Of a stretch of DNA of 64,000 bases, positions 52,445 to 62,615 are shown one piece after another. A model generated the notes under the pieces. That model had not been told where the DNA came from. It was given only the letters and a program-made list of their open reading frames with translations, and searched no databases. Position numbers and translations under genes: made by a program. Origin of the DNA: Pontibacter pamirensis (GTDB taxonomy: Bacteria > Bacteroidota > Bacteroidia > Cytophagales > Hymenobacteraceae); contig NZ_SSNI01000008.1 in assembly GCF_010015475.1 (NCBI RefSeq), forward strand, positions 124,001 to 188,000, in the 5' to 3' direction. Within the stretch, counting starts at the first letter, position 1; each line of letters begins with the position of its first letter.

Positions 52445-53428
52445 ATGGAAAAATACCTTGTAACTGGTTTTTCAGGCTTTGTAGCAAAGCATTTTCTTGA
52501 TTTTCTGGACGAGCAGGAAGTACCTGCTTATGTGTTAGGTGTAGATATTCATCGACCGGAGTTCAATATATATGGTTTTAAATACGTTAGGTGTAGTTTT
52601 GAAAGAACAGATCTTTTAGACAAAGACCAGGTAGACAATATAATCTACCAGTTTCAGCCTTCCTACATCCTTCATTTAGCGTCATTCAGTAGTGTTGCCT
52701 TCAGCTGGAAAAACCCGGTAGCTAGCTTTGCAAACAATACAAATATTTTCCTAAATCTCCTGGAAAAGGTACGTGGCATGAACCTGGACTGCCGGATTCT
52801 TTCAATTGGCTCTTCTGAAGAATACGGTAACGTACATGCTGAAGATATGCCACTCAAAGAGGAGCATCCCCTAAATCCAATAAGTCCCTATGCAGTAGCA
52901 AGAGTTTCACAGGAAATGCTTTCAACTGTATATGTAGAGGGTTATGGAATGGATATAGTGATGACCCGTTCTTTCAATCATATAGGTCCTGGTCAAAGGG
53001 ATTTATTTGTTATTTCATCTTTTGCCAAACAGTTGGTTTCCATGGCCAGGATAGAAGGTAAAGCACATTTAGTTACAGGTGATACCTCCATTATCCGGGA
53101 TTTTGTTGATGTCCGTGATGTTGTAAGAGCATATTATTTATTACTTAAAAAAGGTAAGAAAGGGGAAATTTATAATATCTGTAGCGGTACCGGAACTACC
53201 TTGAAAGAAGTCCTGGACAAAATGGGAATGATTTTGGGTACTGAGGTGGAGAATCAGGTTAATGAAAAGTTTATAAGACCAAATGATAATCAAATCATTA
53301 TAGGGTCGAATGACAAAATAAAAGAAGCTATAGGTTTTGAGCCAAGTATACCCTTAGATGAAAGCTTAAGAGACATTATAGAGTATTGGAAAGAGCAAAT
53401 TGAGCAAACGCATGAAAATACTTTATGA
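52445..53428 (+). CDS. NAD(P)-dependent sugar-nucleotide reductase/epimerase, Rmd-like
   Basis: A 327-residue SDR. The nucleotide site is YLVTGFSGFVAKHFLDF. The catalytic Ser-Glu motif is IGSSEEYG (S123-E125) and the Tyr is Y149 in SPYAVARVSQE, where the usual SDR lysine is Arg153. FNHIGPGQRDLFVISSFAKQ follows, a block shared with GDP-6-deoxy-4-keto-mannose reductases (Rmd) that make GDP-D-rhamnose. Rmd is the best reading, with GDP-mannose dehydratase upstream in the locus. Other deoxyhexose reductions are possible. The next gene overlaps it by 17 bases. Confidence 0.8.
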   Translation: MEKYLVTGFSGFVAKHFLDFLDEQEVPAYVLGVDIHRPEFNIYGFKYVRCSFERTDLLDKDQVDNIIYQFQPSYILHLASFSSVAFSWKNPVASFANNTNIFLNLLEKVRGMNLDCRILSIGSSEEYGNVHAEDMPLKEEHPLNPISPYAVARVSQEMLSTVYVEGYGMDIVMTRSFNHIGPGQRDLFVISSFAKQLVSMARIEGKAHLVTGDTSIIRDFVDVRDVVRAYYLLLKKGKKGEIYNICSGTGTTLKEVLDKMGMILGTEVENQVNEKFIRPNDNQIIIGSNDKIKEAIGFEPSIPLDESLRDIIEYWKEQIEQTHENTL

Positions 53429-54521
53429 CCACCAAATTTTTGTTGCTCAAAAGTTTGGTGGTATAAACCGTTACTACCAAGAAATAATGCAGTTGAAGGG
53501 AGCTGCAACAGAAGTTGCCTCTATCAATCCTGAATTGTTCAGGCCAGTAAAATCAAAAGTCAAAACTGATTTAGTCTCGAGAGGTACCCGGTTCCTCAAA
53601 AGGACAATGGGTTTGCATGAACAGAATAACACCCCTCTGTTTCCTGAAGAAGCTTTTAACATTATTAAAAGTGGAGAATACGATATTTTCCACCCCACTT
53701 ATTATGATCCATATTTCCTGGATTTAACAGATAAGCCGTTTGTATTAACGGTTTATGACATGATACATGAGATTTTTAAAGAATATTTTGCTTTAACAGA
53801 TCGTACATCACATAATAAGTTGCTGCTTTGCCAAAAGGCAAAACATATCATAGCCATTTCTCAAAATACTAAAAATGACCTTATAGATATCTTCAATTTG
53901 CCTGAAGATAAAATCACGGTCATTCCATTAGCATCAAACTTTGATTCCGTGATACCTGTGCAACCACAAAATACAGAAGGATTAAAAAAGTATATTCTGT
54001 TTGTCGGTACCAGGCACATATACAAAAACTTTTACTTTCCTGTAATTGCCTTATCGGAACTACTTAAAAGCGACGAAGAGCTACAATTATTATGTACAGG
54101 GCACCCGTTTACTAGTGATGAATTTTTATTTTTTAGAGATTTAGGTATTCTGAACCAGGTCCTACATATTTATCCTGAGAACGATAATGAACTTTCCTGG
54201 CTCTACAGACATGCTGCCCTTTTTATTTTCCCTTCTTTATATGAAGGGTTCGGCTTTCCAATGCTGGAAGCCTTTGGAACTGGCTGTCCGGTTATAGCTA
54301 GTAATGGAGGATCTTTACCAGAAGTCGGTAATAATGCCGCTCTTTATTTTGACCCGAAAAGTATACAAGAGATACAGGATGCTGCGCAAAAGGTGCTGTA
54401 TGATACAAAGCTAAAGGAATCTCTTGTAAAGAATGGAGAAGCCCAGTTAAAAAAATTCAACTGGGAAACCTGTAGAGCTGAAACTTTAGCAGTTTATAAA
54501 AAGGTGTATAACATGACATAA
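53412..54521 (+). CDS. Glycosyltransferase family 4
   Basis: A 369-residue GT4 protein from the ATG at 53412; a TTG 12 bases earlier is also in frame. FVAQKFGGINRYYQE is the N-terminal glycine loop. LFVGTRHIYKNFYFPVIALS begins the C-terminal domain, followed by LYEGFGFPMLEAFGTGCPVI with the E-x7-E motif. It overlaps the Rmd-like gene by 17 bases, so translation is probably coupled. Confidence 0.9.
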   Translation: MKILYDHQIFVAQKFGGINRYYQEIMQLKGAATEVASINPELFRPVKSKVKTDLVSRGTRFLKRTMGLHEQNNTPLFPEEAFNIIKSGEYDIFHPTYYDPYFLDLTDKPFVLTVYDMIHEIFKEYFALTDRTSHNKLLLCQKAKHIIAISQNTKNDLIDIFNLPEDKITVIPLASNFDSVIPVQPQNTEGLKKYILFVGTRHIYKNFYFPVIALSELLKSDEELQLLCTGHPFTSDEFLFFRDLGILNQVLHIYPENDNELSWLYRHAALFIFPSLYEGFGFPMLEAFGTGCPVIASNGGSLPEVGNNAALYFDPKSIQEIQDAAQKVLYDTKLKESLVKNGEAQLKKFNWETCRAETLAVYKKVYNMT

Positions 54522-54688
54522 AAGCACCTGCCAGTTGGTTAGGTTTGATGTAATGTGATTCTAACGTAAATTTAAAGTATCATAAAATTTTAGTTATTAT
54601 AAACTGTGAAGGCAGACATAATAGCCATTTTGCTATTAGAACTACAGGACTGCTGCAAAATTTTCCGAGATCATTAAACATTTACGTT

Positions 54689-55666
54689 TTGTACTTACCT
54701 AAAATATCAATCATCACACCGAGTTTTAATCAAGGGGAATACATTGAACAAACTATTCTATCAATAATTGAACAGGATTACCCAAATTACGAACTTATCA
54801 TTATTGATGGTGGAAGTAAAGACTCCACTCTTAATGTAATCAGTAAGTATGAATCAAAAATTGCTTATTGGGTAAGTGAACCAGATAATGGTCAGGCCCA
54901 TGCCATTAATAAAGGAATAGCCATGGCTACAGGAGATGTCTTTAACTGGATTAACAGTGATGATTACTTAGAACCTGGTGCTTTACATATTATAGGAGAA
55001 TTCTTTTCTAAACATCCTGAAAAAAAATCATTATGTGGCTTCACGCATTGTTTTTTTGAAGAAGATAAAAAAACAAGTCATACCTATAGAATGGGTGTAG
55101 AGGCTACAACTACCGATACTATAACTCATTTTGCTATGAACCAACCCGGAACATTCTATAGGATGAGTGTTATCAAACAGCTGAATGGTGTTAACGACTC
55201 CTTGCGCTATGTATTTGATAATGAACTATGGTTTCGTTATTTGTCAAAATATGGTGCTGACAGTGTAGGTGTTACAGATAAATTATTTGCACATTTTAGG
55301 CTACATCTAAGTTCCAAGAGTGTGCATGAAGGCTTTGAATTGTTCTGGTATGAACAGAATGATATCTGGGTTCACCTGGCTGAACAGTTAAGTTTTTCTA
55401 AAGGTCTGCTTGAATGTTTAAAAGAGTTGCCACAAGCCAATAAGTACAACAGTGAGTTTTGGGATGTGAAGGAACTTGATAGGGGAGTATTAATGTCTTT
55501 TTGGTACGAGAAGTTTATTAACACAATTTTTCTTAAAGGATATCACCAGGAAGCAAAGCAGGCAATGAAGCTTTTAATCAGGAGTGGCAAATTTAAAATC
55601 TCCAGGCTTTATTTTTCACTTCTTTTTAAATTGTTTGTTGTACCGAGTGCCATACAGAAAAAGTAA
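54689..55666 (+). CDS. Glycosyltransferase family 2
   Basis: A 325-residue GT2 protein. It begins PKISIITPSFNQGEYIEQTI with the usual LSIIEQDYPNYELIIIDGGS segment. The DXD-type site is NWINSDDYLEPGAL. The start is probably a TTG at 54689, as no ATG lies near; the frame is open further upstream. It is the first of a run of tightly packed genes. Confidence 0.9.
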   Translation: MYLPKISIITPSFNQGEYIEQTILSIIEQDYPNYELIIIDGGSKDSTLNVISKYESKIAYWVSEPDNGQAHAINKGIAMATGDVFNWINSDDYLEPGALHIIGEFFSKHPEKKSLCGFTHCFFEEDKKTSHTYRMGVEATTTDTITHFAMNQPGTFYRMSVIKQLNGVNDSLRYVFDNELWFRYLSKYGADSVGVTDKLFAHFRLHLSSKSVHEGFELFWYEQNDIWVHLAEQLSFSKGLLECLKELPQANKYNSEFWDVKELDRGVLMSFWYEKFINTIFLKGYHQEAKQAMKLLIRSGKFKISRLYFSLLFKLFVVPSAIQKK

Positions 55667-56445
55667 TGCCTATAGTTTACATAGATTGCTCAATGGCCAA
55701 GAGCGCAAATCTTTTATTCCGGCTAAAGAATAAGTGCCGTAAATTATTTGCAAAAACAGAGACTGATTACAAAAACATACCTATCATCATCAATAACTAT
55801 AACAGGTTAAATTATTTGACCAGGATGATCTCCTGGTTTGAAGAAGCAGGGTACAGTAACATTTATATAATTGATAACAAATCAACCTTCGCACCTTTAC
55901 TTGATTTTTATGAGCGGACGCCGCATACGGTTTATAAGTTAAATAAGAATGTAGGTTTCCTGGCCTTATGGAAAACTGTTATCTATACTCGTTTTTCTGA
56001 TGACTATTATGTCTATACAGATCCAGATATTCTTCCCATTGATACTTGTCCTGATGACGTGCTTTTTCACTTCAAAAATATTCTTGATAAATATGAGCAG
56101 GTCAACAAAGTTGGGTTTGGATTAAATATTGATGATTTGCCGGATTGTTATCCTTTAAAAGAAAATGTAGTAAGATGGGAGTCTAAGTTCTGGGATAAGG
56201 AAGTTTCGCCAGGTATATTTGATGCACCCATTGATACAACTTTTGCCCTCTACAGACCAGGAGCAAAGGGTGGTTCTGAGTTGACAGCTCTAAGAACGGG
56301 ATATCCATATGTTGCACAGCATCTTCCATGGTACATTGATCCTAAGAACTATAGTGAAGAAGAAATTCATTACCAGTCTTCTAGTTCTTCTGCTAGTTCC
56401 TGGACAAGTAAATTATTAGGTAAAAAAACTATATCGAACTATTGA
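55666..56445 (+). CDS. Glycosyltransferase-like protein (GT2 related)
   Basis: A 259-residue protein. PIIINNYNRLNYLTRMISWF then IYIIDNKSTF opens the GT2-like fold, and DDYYVYTDPDILPIDTCPDD carries the DPD metal site. It lacks a clear C-terminal lid domain. The ATG overlaps the TAA of the previous gene by one base, so the two are translationally coupled. The Ser-rich end (SSSSSASSW) is unusual. Confidence 0.8.
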   Translation: MPIVYIDCSMAKSANLLFRLKNKCRKLFAKTETDYKNIPIIINNYNRLNYLTRMISWFEEAGYSNIYIIDNKSTFAPLLDFYERTPHTVYKLNKNVGFLALWKTVIYTRFSDDYYVYTDPDILPIDTCPDDVLFHFKNILDKYEQVNKVGFGLNIDDLPDCYPLKENVVRWESKFWDKEVSPGIFDAPIDTTFALYRPGAKGGSELTALRTGYPYVAQHLPWYIDPKNYSEEEIHYQSSSSSASSWTSKLLGKKTISNY

Positions 56446-57395
56446 AAGGAACATCTGCTCAATTGGGTATAGTTATTCCTGCTTATAAAGGAAACTATCT
56501 TTATCAAACTCTAAATTCTTTAGCAAACCAGACTGATAGAAGGTTTAATGTATATGTAGCTAATGATGCCGGAGACGATACTATTGAGCATACAATTGAT
56601 TTATTTAGAGACCGTCTGGCAATTACGTACAAATTTTTTTCAAAAAATATTGGGTCCAAATCTTTAGTAAAAGCCTGGCATAGAGCTATAGAACTTTCTC
56701 AGGATGAACCCTGGATATGGGTGCTTCCTGATGATGATTATATCTCTGATAATTGTGTCGAGGCTTTTTATACTGCATTAGATAACAAATGTGACTTGTA
56801 CAGATTTAGGTCTATTGCAGTAAATAACAATGAAGAAGTAATCTTAGCTAATGAGGATTTTAGTGGCTATGAACCTTCTTTTATAGCTTATCATAAAAAG
56901 ATAAAGTTAGAAAGAATGAGTTCGCTAGCTGAATATATCTTCAGGAGGGAAAAGTTGCTTCAGATTGGTGGTTTTCCTGACTATCCTTTTGCGTGGGGAA
57001 GTGATGATATAGCCTGGTACTTGATTGGCAGAGATAATGGGATTTATGCTTTACCTAAGGGTGTAGTTTATTTAAGGCAGAGTGAACATAACATCTCTAA
57101 TAATTTTGATAACAAGATTTTATTGAAGAAAATTAAAACTCAGTTTCAGATTTTCTCTGATCTAAAACTTACATCATCTTTTGAGACAGATATTTCAAAG
57201 TATGCTGACGCTGTATCATTTCATAAGGATTTAAGCTTCTACCTGTTTCATACAATCAGGTCACATAAAATAATATTCCCTATGAAAGAAGCTTTGGAAA
57301 TGGCTCATTTATCGATGAAAATCTTTGGGGGAAGTTTTATGAAAAACCTGTACCGAATATTTTTGAGTAACTATAGAATACGTAAAGAAAAGTAA
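56442..57395 (+). CDS. Glycosyltransferase family 2
   Basis: A 317-residue GT2 protein. LGIVIPAYKGNYLYQTLNSL then NVYVANDAGDDT, and the DXD region WIWVLPDDDYISDNCVEAFY. SDDIAWYLIGRDNG also fits the family. The start appears to be TTG at 56442, overlapping the TGA of the previous gene by 4 bases. No ATG start is available nearby. Confidence 0.88.
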   Translation: MKGTSAQLGIVIPAYKGNYLYQTLNSLANQTDRRFNVYVANDAGDDTIEHTIDLFRDRLAITYKFFSKNIGSKSLVKAWHRAIELSQDEPWIWVLPDDDYISDNCVEAFYTALDNKCDLYRFRSIAVNNNEEVILANEDFSGYEPSFIAYHKKIKLERMSSLAEYIFRREKLLQIGGFPDYPFAWGSDDIAWYLIGRDNGIYALPKGVVYLRQSEHNISNNFDNKILLKKIKTQFQIFSDLKLTSSFETDISKYADAVSFHKDLSFYLFHTIRSHKIIFPMKEALEMAHLSMKIFGGSFMKNLYRIFLSNYRIRKEK

Positions 57396-57396
57396 C

Positions 57397-58257
57397 ATGA
57401 CAAAATTATCTCTCGGTGTCTGTATCTTATTTTTCGAAAAGCTAGACCAGACGATAGAGTGTATTGAAAGCTTTTATTCTGAACACTGTAATCTTTATAT
57501 ATTAAATAATGGTTCTCAAGCCCTAGCTTTTGAAAAACTGAAATCAAAATTCTCTCACATAAAGAACATCATATTTTTCCATTCAGATGAAAATTTAGGT
57601 TGCCCCGGCGGTAGAAGTTTTTTAATCAAAAGTACCAATGAAGATTGGTTAGTTTTTCCTGATAGTGATATAACGGTTGATCCTGCTAATTGGATAGATA
57701 TTTTACAAAGGGAGATAGGGGATAAACCTGCTATAGAAGTTTTTATTCCTAGGCTATTTAATGTGCATGAAAATTCATTCGCTGCACTGAAGAAGCTGGA
57801 ACTTATAGAATCTAACATTGTAGAATCAATTCCATTAGCTGGAGAAAATATCAACTGGTTTCCTGGTGGGGCCTCCTTTATAAGAAGAAGCCTATTCGAT
57901 GAGGTAGGAGTTTATGATCCTAAATTATTCTGTTTCGAAGATTATGAAATGGGAATTAGAATGCTGGTTAAGAAACGCCCTATTCGCATGAGCTTTATTG
58001 AAGATATAAAATTTATACATGATCATAAGTATCAAAAAACAACACGAGATAAAAAAGCAGTTTTAGAAAGGTACAATAGTAAAAGACTAGCTGATAGTTT
58101 AGAATATTTATCTCATAAGTATTCTGTTTTTTTTGATCATAATTGGCAGTATTGGACAAATGCCCAGGTAAATCTTATGACAAAAAGTAAGAAGCGGAAA
58201 TTTGTAGAAAGAATATTAGCTAAACTGATAAAGACATTAAAATATGCTAAGGCTTAA
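57397..58257 (+). CDS. Glycosyltransferase family 2 (rhamnosyl/galactofuranosyl-like)
   Basis: A 286-residue GT2 protein. LSLGVCILFFEKLDQTIECI then LYILNNGSQ, the NxGxPGG motif DENLGCPGGRSF, a DXD-type LVFPDSDITVDP and the later WFPGGASFIRRSLFDEVGVY. It starts one base after the previous stop and overlaps the next gene by 14 bases. Confidence 0.9.
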   Translation: MTKLSLGVCILFFEKLDQTIECIESFYSEHCNLYILNNGSQALAFEKLKSKFSHIKNIIFFHSDENLGCPGGRSFLIKSTNEDWLVFPDSDITVDPANWIDILQREIGDKPAIEVFIPRLFNVHENSFAALKKLELIESNIVESIPLAGENINWFPGGASFIRRSLFDEVGVYDPKLFCFEDYEMGIRMLVKKRPIRMSFIEDIKFIHDHKYQKTTRDKKAVLERYNSKRLADSLEYLSHKYSVFFDHNWQYWTNAQVNLMTKSKKRKFVERILAKLIKTLKYAKA

Positions 58258-59485
58258 AATAGCTTTTATAAGTTATGAATACCCTCCTGATATAGGACAA
58301 GGTGGTATAGCAACTTATATCGGTCAGATAGCGTCAGCGATGGTCTCTTTAGAGCATCATGTTGAAATATTTTCCGGTAGCTACCAAAGAGAATGTTCCG
58401 AAAATTATAAAGGAGTTCTAACACATAGAATATTATGTAAGAGCCCTGACGAGTTTAGAGCAAATGTAGTTGATAAATTTAAAGAGCGGCATCATCTTGT
58501 AGGTTTTGATGTTTTTGAATGTGCCGAAATCAATGCTGATGGAGCAAAAGCCAAAGATGCATTTCCTGATTTGCCTTTAGTAGTAAAATTACATGCTCCT
58601 ACCTATTTACTCATCAACCTATTGAATTTTTATACTCCTTCTTTCAGAAAGCTGCGGTTTCTTATTGGTAATCTTAGGAGAGGTGTTTGGAGGCCCTGGG
58701 GTAAACCAGATTTAACCAGAGATAAAGATTTTCTTTTTACCTCTAAAGCAGATTTAGTTCTTAGCCCTTCTTTATCATTAAAAGATATCATTGTTAAGGA
58801 TTGGAAAATTCCAGAGCATAAAATAAAAGTTATACCGAACCCTTACGAACCTGCTGAAAGTGCTTTGGCGATTCCTGTCTCCAAAGAAGATAAGAAACCA
58901 ATCAATATATTATTTATTGGAAAATTAAATATTCAGAAAGGGGTACTTAACCTTGCTAAAGCTATTCCTGGTGTGGTAAAAACTTATAAGGACGTAAATT
59001 TTATTTTTGTTGGTAATGATGGTCCTTCACCATTAGAAGATAAATCCATGCGATCTTATTTAGAAGGTGTTTTAAAAGGATTTAATAACATACACTTCAA
59101 AGGAGCTATCAGCCTGGAAGAAGTACCAGATTATTTAGCAGATGCTGATATCTGTGTTGTTCCTAGTCTGTGGGAAAATTTCCCCTACGTGTGTCTGGAA
59201 GCTATGAGCGCGGGCAGAGCAGTAATAGGTTCTAACAAAGGCGGCATGAGTGAAATGTTAGCTAATGATGCAGGAGTTTTAATAGACCCTACAAGTTACA
59301 AGCAAATAGAAGAAGCAATCAAATTTCTTATTCAAAATCCTGGTTTAAGAAGAGAAATGGGGAAATCAGCTAGAACAAAAGTGCTAAGGCAATACAACTT
59401 AAATAAGATTGGCAAAGAAATGGAAAAAGCATATGCAGAGGCAATTAGTTTTAAGGCAATAGGACCAAAAGTGATAAATCTATAG
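58244..59485 (+). CDS. Glycosyltransferase family 4
   Basis: A 413-residue GT4 protein. The first Rossmann domain opens LKIAFISYEYPPDIGQGGIA then TYIGQIASAM. The second domain begins INILFIGKLNIQKGVLNLAK, with NFPYVCLEAMSAGRAVIGSN in the nucleotide-sugar site. It overlaps the previous gene by 14 bases. Confidence 0.92.
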   Translation: MLRLKIAFISYEYPPDIGQGGIATYIGQIASAMVSLEHHVEIFSGSYQRECSENYKGVLTHRILCKSPDEFRANVVDKFKERHHLVGFDVFECAEINADGAKAKDAFPDLPLVVKLHAPTYLLINLLNFYTPSFRKLRFLIGNLRRGVWRPWGKPDLTRDKDFLFTSKADLVLSPSLSLKDIIVKDWKIPEHKIKVIPNPYEPAESALAIPVSKEDKKPINILFIGKLNIQKGVLNLAKAIPGVVKTYKDVNFIFVGNDGPSPLEDKSMRSYLEGVLKGFNNIHFKGAISLEEVPDYLADADICVVPSLWENFPYVCLEAMSAGRAVIGSNKGGMSEMLANDAGVLIDPTSYKQIEEAIKFLIQNPGLRREMGKSARTKVLRQYNLNKIGKEMEKAYAEAISFKAIGPKVINL

Positions 59486-59507
59486 TATTACTTTTCCGTT
59501 ACTAAAA

Positions 59508-60698
59508 ATGACATTATTGGAGCAAAATAAACTTAAAGTTTATCATTTTCATAATGGAAGTGGGGGTGGTGTTTTATCCGTTATCATTAATATAATTAAG
59601 TATTCTGTAAATCCACTCATTGAACACCATATTATCCATGTCATAAATAAAAATAAACTTTCTGAGTTCAGGTTACTAGATATAGATGGAGCGAAAAGCG
59701 AAAACGTCTTCTTTTATAACCCCAAATCAAATTTCTATCATATTTGCAAAAGACTATCAAGATTATTGCCAGATGCCAATGCCGTAGTTGTAGCACATGA
59801 CTGGTTTGAACTTGGAATGGCAACTAATTTAGGCCTTCAAAATCCTGTTGTTCAGTTTTTGCATGGGGACTATGATTATTATTATAAACTTGCTAAGAAG
59901 CACGTTAGCTCCATTGACCGATATATTACAGTTAGCAAAGTTATATATTCTAATCTATGCTCAATTTTGCCTCATGAGGCACCACGTATTTCCCGTTGTA
60001 GATTTCCTGTGCCACCTGTAAAAAGTTTAGAAAGGAATAATCAATTTCTTAAAGCTTTTTTTTGTGTTAGAAGATTAGATGACACTAACAAGCAATTTGA
60101 TATCTTACCTCTCATCAATACAAAATTAAAGGAAAAAGGCATAACAGTTGAGTGGACTATTATAGGTGAAGGACTAAAGAATAAAGAACAGGAAAAAGTT
60201 TGGGGTAATAATCCTATTGTTACCCATCATTCAAGTCTTAGCAACGAGGCTGTAGTAAAACTATTACCTGAGAACGATATTTTTCTCTTACCTTCGATCA
60301 AAGAAGGCTTTCCCGTTTCCTTAGTGGAGGCGATGAAGGCTGGTCTTGTACCTTTAGTAACTAATTGGGCCGGTGCAACTGATGAGTTGATAACTCCAGG
60401 GGAAACAGGTTATTATGTAGAGGTTGGTGATATTGATGCATATGTACACTATATCACTATGTTAAATAATGATAGAGCTTTATTAAAAAAATTATCTCAA
60501 AAAGGGGAGAAACGTGCAAGAACACTGTTTGATCCATTTCTAAACGTAAAAAAAATCGAGGAGATTTTTTTTGAAGCTTTTGATACAAAAAAGAAAGATA
60601 AATTAGCTTCAAAAACCTACGGATCTAGGCTAGACCAACACTTGATACCAGATTTTGTTACTAGTACCTTTAGAAGTTTACTCGCTAGATTAAATTAA
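59508..60698 (+). CDS. Glycosyltransferase family 4
   Basis: A 396-residue GT4-type protein. The opening KVYHFHNGSGGGVLSVIINI has the glycine-rich loop. The C-terminal domain has RRLDDTNKQFDILPLINTKL, WTIIGEGLKNKEQ and PSIKEGFPVSLVEAMKAGLV with the E-x7-E motif. It starts 22 bases after the preceding gene, in the same operon. Confidence 0.9.
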   Translation: MTLLEQNKLKVYHFHNGSGGGVLSVIINIIKYSVNPLIEHHIIHVINKNKLSEFRLLDIDGAKSENVFFYNPKSNFYHICKRLSRLLPDANAVVVAHDWFELGMATNLGLQNPVVQFLHGDYDYYYKLAKKHVSSIDRYITVSKVIYSNLCSILPHEAPRISRCRFPVPPVKSLERNNQFLKAFFCVRRLDDTNKQFDILPLINTKLKEKGITVEWTIIGEGLKNKEQEKVWGNNPIVTHHSSLSNEAVVKLLPENDIFLLPSIKEGFPVSLVEAMKAGLVPLVTNWAGATDELITPGETGYYVEVGDIDAYVHYITMLNNDRALLKKLSQKGEKRARTLFDPFLNVKKIEEIFFEAFDTKKKDKLASKTYGSRLDQHLIPDFVTSTFRSLLARLN

Positions 60699-60710
60699 TA
60701 AATAACTGAA

Positions 60711-61610
60711 ATGGAATTTGTTAAGCCTGCTGTTAGTGTGTTGATGCCTTCTTATAACAGGGAAAGGTATATTGAAGCAGCTATGGAAAGTGTGTTGGCA
60801 TCTTCCTTTCATGATCTAGAATTAGTAGTGGTAGATGACTGTTCTACGGATAGAACAGCTGACATAGCAAAGAATATCGCGGCAAAAGATCCTCGGGTAA
60901 AGGTTTATGTAAATAAAATCAATAAAGGACAATTTAGTAACAGGAACTTTGCCATAGAGTTGGCAAAAGGCAGGTACATAAAATTTTTAGATTCTGACGA
61001 TATCATTTACCCGCATTCCTTACAGTACATGATTGACGCGTTAGAGCTTTACCCTCGTGCAGGTTTTGGAATTCAATATGAAATTGCTCCGCCTGCTAAG
61101 CCTTTCCCTTTTGAAATAAGTTCTGAAGATGCATATAGGCTCCATTTTTTGAAGGGCGGCCTATTATTTCCAGGACCAAGTGCAGTTATCTTTAGAAGAG
61201 AAGTACTGGATGAGTTTTCATTTAATAATAACTTTGGGTCTGTAGGTGATACCCACCTGCTATTGCAAATTGCTGCAAAATATGATGTTGTTGCTTTACC
61301 TACAAATTTAATTTACTGGAGGATTCATGATGAGCAGGCTTCAGAGGAGCAACGCACTTATGGTAAAATATTGTGGGAGAGATACCTTATGAACCAAGAC
61401 ATCCTGAGTTCTTCTGAAGTGCCTCTTGATAAGAGCGAATCGAATTTAATTTTACAAAAGTACAGGCGAATTTTATGCCGAAATATTGTGAAGCATAGCT
61501 TGAGACATCTAGATATTCGTTCTTTTAGTAATTGTAAAAAGAGTGCAAAGTTAGAGTGGCACGATTTTGTTGATGCCCTTGCACCAAATAGGCAACTTAA
61601 GCTAAAATAA
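60711..61610 (+). CDS. Glycosyltransferase family 2
   Basis: A 299-residue GT2 protein. VSVLMPSYNRERYIEAAMES then LELVVVDDCSTDRT opens the GT-A fold, and YIKFLDSDDIIYPHSLQYMI carries the DXD site. DTHLLLQIAAKYDVVALPTN is a later conserved part. It lies 12 bases after the GT4 gene. Confidence 0.9.
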   Translation: MEFVKPAVSVLMPSYNRERYIEAAMESVLASSFHDLELVVVDDCSTDRTADIAKNIAAKDPRVKVYVNKINKGQFSNRNFAIELAKGRYIKFLDSDDIIYPHSLQYMIDALELYPRAGFGIQYEIAPPAKPFPFEISSEDAYRLHFLKGGLLFPGPSAVIFRREVLDEFSFNNNFGSVGDTHLLLQIAAKYDVVALPTNLIYWRIHDEQASEEQRTYGKILWERYLMNQDILSSSEVPLDKSESNLILQKYRRILCRNIVKHSLRHLDIRSFSNCKKSAKLEWHDFVDALAPNRQLKLK

Positions 61611-61646
61611 TAATCTACCCTACAGTATTAAAGCTGTTATACTATT

Positions 61647-62615
61647 ATGCCTTACACTCCTCTGATCAGTGTTATCATTCCAGCTTATAATTCTGCAGCT
61701 TACATCTCCGATGCTATAGCATCTGTCCTTAATCAAACCTACCAGGAGATTGACTTAATAGTGGTTGACGATGGTTCAACTGATGGCACACTCGAGGAAA
61801 TCAAAAATTTTAAAGATAGTCGCCTAAGATACTTTACCATAGTTAATAGTGGGCAATGTGCAGCTGCTAATTATGGATTAAGCCTTGCTAAAGGTGAATA
61901 TATAAAATTTCTTGATGCGGATGATCTTATGAACAAAGACCATATAGCGGCCATGCTTAAAGCTGCTATTGAGAATGAGGGGGATCTTATTTTATGTAAG
62001 TGGGCCAGATTCTATCATAGTGTTGAAGATGCAAAGTTTGGCATCCGACCTGAATGGTCAAGTTTTGACAACTCCATTGATTGGTTTAAAGCAGCTCTTA
62101 GCGCCGGTCCAGATATGTTGCCCGTCTGGCAGTGGCTTATACCAAAAAGAATCATAGAAATCAGTGGAGGTTGGGATGAGAGTTTAGGCTTAGGTAACGA
62201 CTTTGAGTTTTCTTCCAGGCTTTTGATGGCTTCCAAGGGTGTTAGTTTCTGCGAAGCTGCAAGCGTTTATTACCGTTCAGGTTTAAATTCCAACATGTCT
62301 ACTGATGTCTCACCAAAAACATTCATGTCTGTTTTAAATGCTATACATAAAAGCGCCAAGGTAATATTAAGTGAAACATCCGATGCTGAAGTCAGAGATG
62401 CATTTGCGACTAAATATTTTTCATGGTTAATAACTTATTACCCTTTTTTAGATGCTGCTATAGTTAAAGCCGTTGAAGCAAAAATTAAGGAATTAGGAAA
62501 GGTGAATTATCCATATAAATGGGGCTGGAAATTTCAGGTGATTTGCAAGATTATGGGTTGGAAGGTAGCCAGAAAGCTACAATTTTATTACTATTCTAAA
62601 AGGTACAACATATAA
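61647..62615 (+). CDS. Glycosyltransferase family 2
   Basis: A 322-residue GT2 protein. ISVIIPAYNSAAYISDAIAS then IDLIVVDDGSTDGT, the DXD site YIKFLDADDLMNKDH, and WDESLGLGNDFEFSSRLLM. It resembles the gene before it in the N-terminal domain, so a tandem duplication with divergence is possible. Its stop overlaps the next start by one base. Confidence 0.92.
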   Translation: MPYTPLISVIIPAYNSAAYISDAIASVLNQTYQEIDLIVVDDGSTDGTLEEIKNFKDSRLRYFTIVNSGQCAAANYGLSLAKGEYIKFLDADDLMNKDHIAAMLKAAIENEGDLILCKWARFYHSVEDAKFGIRPEWSSFDNSIDWFKAALSAGPDMLPVWQWLIPKRIIEISGGWDESLGLGNDFEFSSRLLMASKGVSFCEAASVYYRSGLNSNMSTDVSPKTFMSVLNAIHKSAKVILSETSDAEVRDAFATKYFSWLITYYPFLDAAIVKAVEAKIKELGKVNYPYKWGWKFQVICKIMGWKVARKLQFYYYSKRYNI

